From positions 1,388,773 through 1,452,772 of the forward strand of contig VYZB01000221.1 in the NCBI GenBank assembly GCA_013397455.1: DNA of 64,000 bases, read 5' to 3'. Below are positions 63,399-64,000 of this stretch, in pieces (position 1 is the first letter of the stretch; every line of letters starts with the position of its first letter). The DNA comes from Crotophaga sulcirostris (lineage: Eukaryota > Chordata > Aves > Cuculiformes > Crotophagidae). The position numbers were made by a program, and so were the translations under genes. The notes below the pieces were generated by a model that saw only the letters and a list, made by a program, of their open reading frames with translations, had not been told where the DNA came from and made no database searches.

Positions 63399-64000
63399 CA
63401 CCCCAGCCTTGTATGCATGCTCAGTTTGTTACTGTGATACTGTCTACTATAATGCATTACACTGTTGCCATATATTCTCAGGAAAACCTATCAAGAATTT
63501 CCAAGGGAAACGCACAGTCCAGCAACTGAGTCCTGTGTGAATAGAAGCATTAACCATGCACGCTAATTCAGTTCCTGAAGCAGATTCAAGAGGGTTTTGA
63601 AGTCCACTTCATGAGAGTCTCATTAACATGAAACATGAAGGAACTTCCTTTTAAAGCAAAGCCACAAGTTAAAAAACAATCTCTGAAAAACCTTTGGATA
63701 TGAGGTTTTAGAGTCTCTGAGCCCTGGAAGGTCAGGAGAGAAGATCTGGGAAAGTGATCTCTCATTTTTTCCTGACACTTCACTGAAGGGATACAAAGTA
63801 TGTTTTAAAGAAGAAAGCACAACCATACTATCTGGACATATGGCAAAGAAGTTGGCAGTAGACTGGCAGGCTTTGGGATTATCTATATATTCCAGAAACA
63901 GAGAGGACAATAAAAAAACTGACAAAGTGTATCTCTGGATCTCCTCACATGAAGATGAGTTATCTTCTAAGTGTGAAACCACAGTGGCCTCAGATGAGGA
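63399..64000. other. Unique noncoding sequence
   Basis: The 119-codon - strand frame at 63623-63982 reaches close to the window edge. It starts MVSHLEDNSSSCEEIQ and is fairly polar at first. I do not recognise it, and no splice site clearly bounds it. Confidence 0.45.

Noticed and set aside
1..64000. Many AATAAA strings as polyadenylation signals
   Set aside because: They are expected every few hundred bases in AT-rich DNA and none is tied to a convincing terminal exon.

Overview
This is vertebrate nuclear DNA, almost certainly from a bird. The best evidence is a clear chicken-repeat-1 (CR1) LINE 3' end at 14600-15285, with the tandem CATAGAAT octamers that end avian CR1 copies. Three younger or middle-aged CR1 pieces (26280, 60127, 61975) and two much older ones (12100, 28880) support this. 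The sequence is AT-rich, poor in CpG, without long open frames, and carries one undetermined base (2650). I cannot name the species.

No protein-coding gene, rRNA, tRNA or CRISPR array can be called with confidence. The window reads as intron and/or intergenic DNA. I list candidate exons only where an acceptor, a donor (or stop) and an open frame agree. They are hypotheses: splice-like pairs also occur here with no open frame (for example around 57655-57740). The best group is on the + strand at 36647-37753, where three exon-like blocks are phase-compatible. A possible terminal exon coding a membrane anchor lies at 46622-46824. On the - strand the best candidates are a 93-base symmetric exon at 20292-20384 and a long, once-interrupted open frame at 19617-20036.

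Layout: 1-12 kb is unique AT-rich DNA with a (CA)n run, an (AAAAC)n run, a G-rich tract at 11402 and a TATA-like site at 10371. From 12 to 17 kb lie an ancient CR1, the best CR1 with its reverse transcriptase remnant, a GC-richer unique stretch and a diverged three-copy repeat of about 72 bases. From 17 to 30 kb is mostly unique DNA with two CR1 relics. From 30 to 47 kb is unique DNA with most of the + strand exon candidates. From 50.3 to 53.3 kb is an unexplained block richer in G/C and in open frames. From 55 to 64 kb is unique DNA with two more CR1 pieces.

The + strand shows more A than T and more C than G in lines I counted by hand. In mammals that skew marks introns transcribed from the other strand, so a - strand host gene is possible. 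I found no convincing undescribed system. The items most worth checking are the 36.6-37.8 kb exon cluster, the - strand open frames at 19.6-20.4 kb and the 50.3-53.3 kb block.
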